Under the pieces are notes generated by a model that made no database searches, had not been told where the DNA came from, and saw only the letters and a program-made list of their open reading frames with translations. Below, one piece after another: positions 7,146 to 7,462 of a DNA stretch of 7,462 bases (positions are counted from its first letter, which is position 1; each line of letters opens with the position of its first letter). Source of the stretch: an uncultured Oscillospiraceae bacterium (GTDB lineage Bacteria > Bacillota > Clostridia > Oscillospirales > Oscillospiraceae); assembly GCA_934515035.1 (NCBI GenBank), contig CAKSXP010000089.1, positions 1 to 7,462 on the forward strand. Direction: 5' to 3'. Made by a program: the position numbers and the translations under genes.

Positions 7146-7348
7146 TACATTCTGCCGGCGCTTAAAAGAGCGCCTGTTCACATCGGACGTTTGCATTAAA
7201 CTATCAAACGAGTCTGACGGCGTGCATTTACGGCTCTCCCGTCTTCATTCCCGTTCAGCAGGCAATATGCTATCCAATAGTGAAAAGGACAAAAAACGCC
7301 AAAAAAACACTGTCAGGCGCAGCTGCCCGTGTCGGGCGGTGTATCCAG
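7146..7348. other. Non-coding spacer between the MerR gene and the rRNA end
   Basis: I see no protein gene, tRNA or clear promoter in these ~200 bases. Two small hairpins are present: GGCGCT (7157-7162) with AGCGCC (7169-7174), and GCCCG (7325-7329) with CGGGC (7333-7337). Neither has a T tract. Base composition is closer to balanced than in the genes. The one open frame starting at 7267 runs through the rRNA terminator and 5S gene in antisense and is not credible. Confidence 0.6.
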
Positions 7349-7383
7349 AAAAAATAAAAGCGAGGAGAAATTCTCCTCGCTTT
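7349..7383 (-). terminator. Terminator of the 5S rRNA (rRNA operon end)
   Basis: On the minus strand an 11-bp perfect stem is formed by AAAGCGAGGAG and CTCCTCGCTTT (arms at 7373-7383 and 7357-7367) with a 5-base loop. A tract of nearly all T follows (complement of 7349-7359, interrupted by one A). It sits five bases after the predicted 5S 3' end. The plus strand also reads CTTTCTTTG after the stem, so it may work in both directions. Confidence 0.92.
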
Positions 7384-7387
7384 CTTT

Positions 7388-7462
7388 GTGTCGGCGTCGA
7401 CTTATTTTCCCGGTCCGTCTCCAGACAAGTATCGTCAGCACAGGTGAGCTTAACTTCCGTGT
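7388..7462 (-). rRNA. rrf: 5S ribosomal RNA, 3' part (cut by the window edge)
   Basis: Reading the minus strand inward from the right edge gives ACACGGAAGTTAAGC, the most conserved block of bacterial 5S rRNA, then GATACTTG, GGAGACGG, a CGGGAAAATAAGTCG block that corresponds to the usual GGGAGAGTAGGTCG, and a 3' end of CGCCGACAC. About 75 of the roughly 117 bases are present; the 5' part lies outside. The exact 3' end is estimated from where the closing helix strand should finish. In bacteria this gene is normally last in the 16S-23S-5S operon, so an rRNA operon probably lies to the right and reads leftward. The AAAATAAG stretch is more A-rich than the common form, but I see no reason to call it a pseudogene. 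Confidence 0.92.

Noticed and set aside
7267..7462. Plus-strand open frame running off the right edge
   Set aside because: It crosses the rRNA terminator and reads antisense through the 5S rRNA, and it has no credible ribosome binding site.

Overview
The window looks like a piece of chromosome from a fairly GC-rich, anaerobic, clostridial (Firmicutes) bacterium. The evidence is a pyruvate:ferredoxin oxidoreductase, strong AGGAGG-type ribosome binding sites, sigma-A-like promoters with 17-bp spacers, a Noc-type ParB protein, a small DUF378 membrane protein and a typical clostridial MATE transporter. Species cannot be fixed from this sequence. No phage, insertion sequence, CRISPR array or toxin-antitoxin pair is visible. 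This is mostly core-type sequence, with several unusual regulatory details.

Layout. Positions 1-1430 (minus strand) hold the first ~476 codons of nifJ, cut by the left edge, with its promoter at 1473-1501. A ~420-base divergent gap separates it from a plus-strand series. That series is a 75-residue DUF378 protein (1849-2076, strong terminator after it), a sodium:solute symporter (2270-3715) with a strong promoter overlapped by a perfect inverted repeat, a Noc-like ParB protein (3825-4655), a MATE exporter (4767-6104) with its own promoter and a hexamer repeat in its leader, and a MerR-type regulator with two C-terminal membrane helices (6308-7096) behind a 19-bp-spacer promoter. At the right edge, on the minus strand, is the 3' part of a 5S rRNA gene (7388-7462) followed by its terminator. 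A ribosomal RNA operon is therefore probably transcribed leftward into this region, head-on to the plus-strand genes.

How the parts relate. Each plus-strand gene looks like its own transcription unit: three have a recognisable promoter and most are separated by hairpins. No shared pathway is evident: nifJ serves anaerobic pyruvate metabolism, the SSF and MATE genes move small molecules, the ParB/Noc protein binds the chromosome, and the MerR protein probably senses something at the membrane. Two of the hairpins in the plus-strand region have their T tract on the minus strand, which suggests protection against antisense transcription from the rRNA side. I found no clear new multi-gene system. 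The observations most worth following are the membrane-anchored MerR protein, the solitary Noc-like protein, the SSF operator and the antisense-facing terminators.
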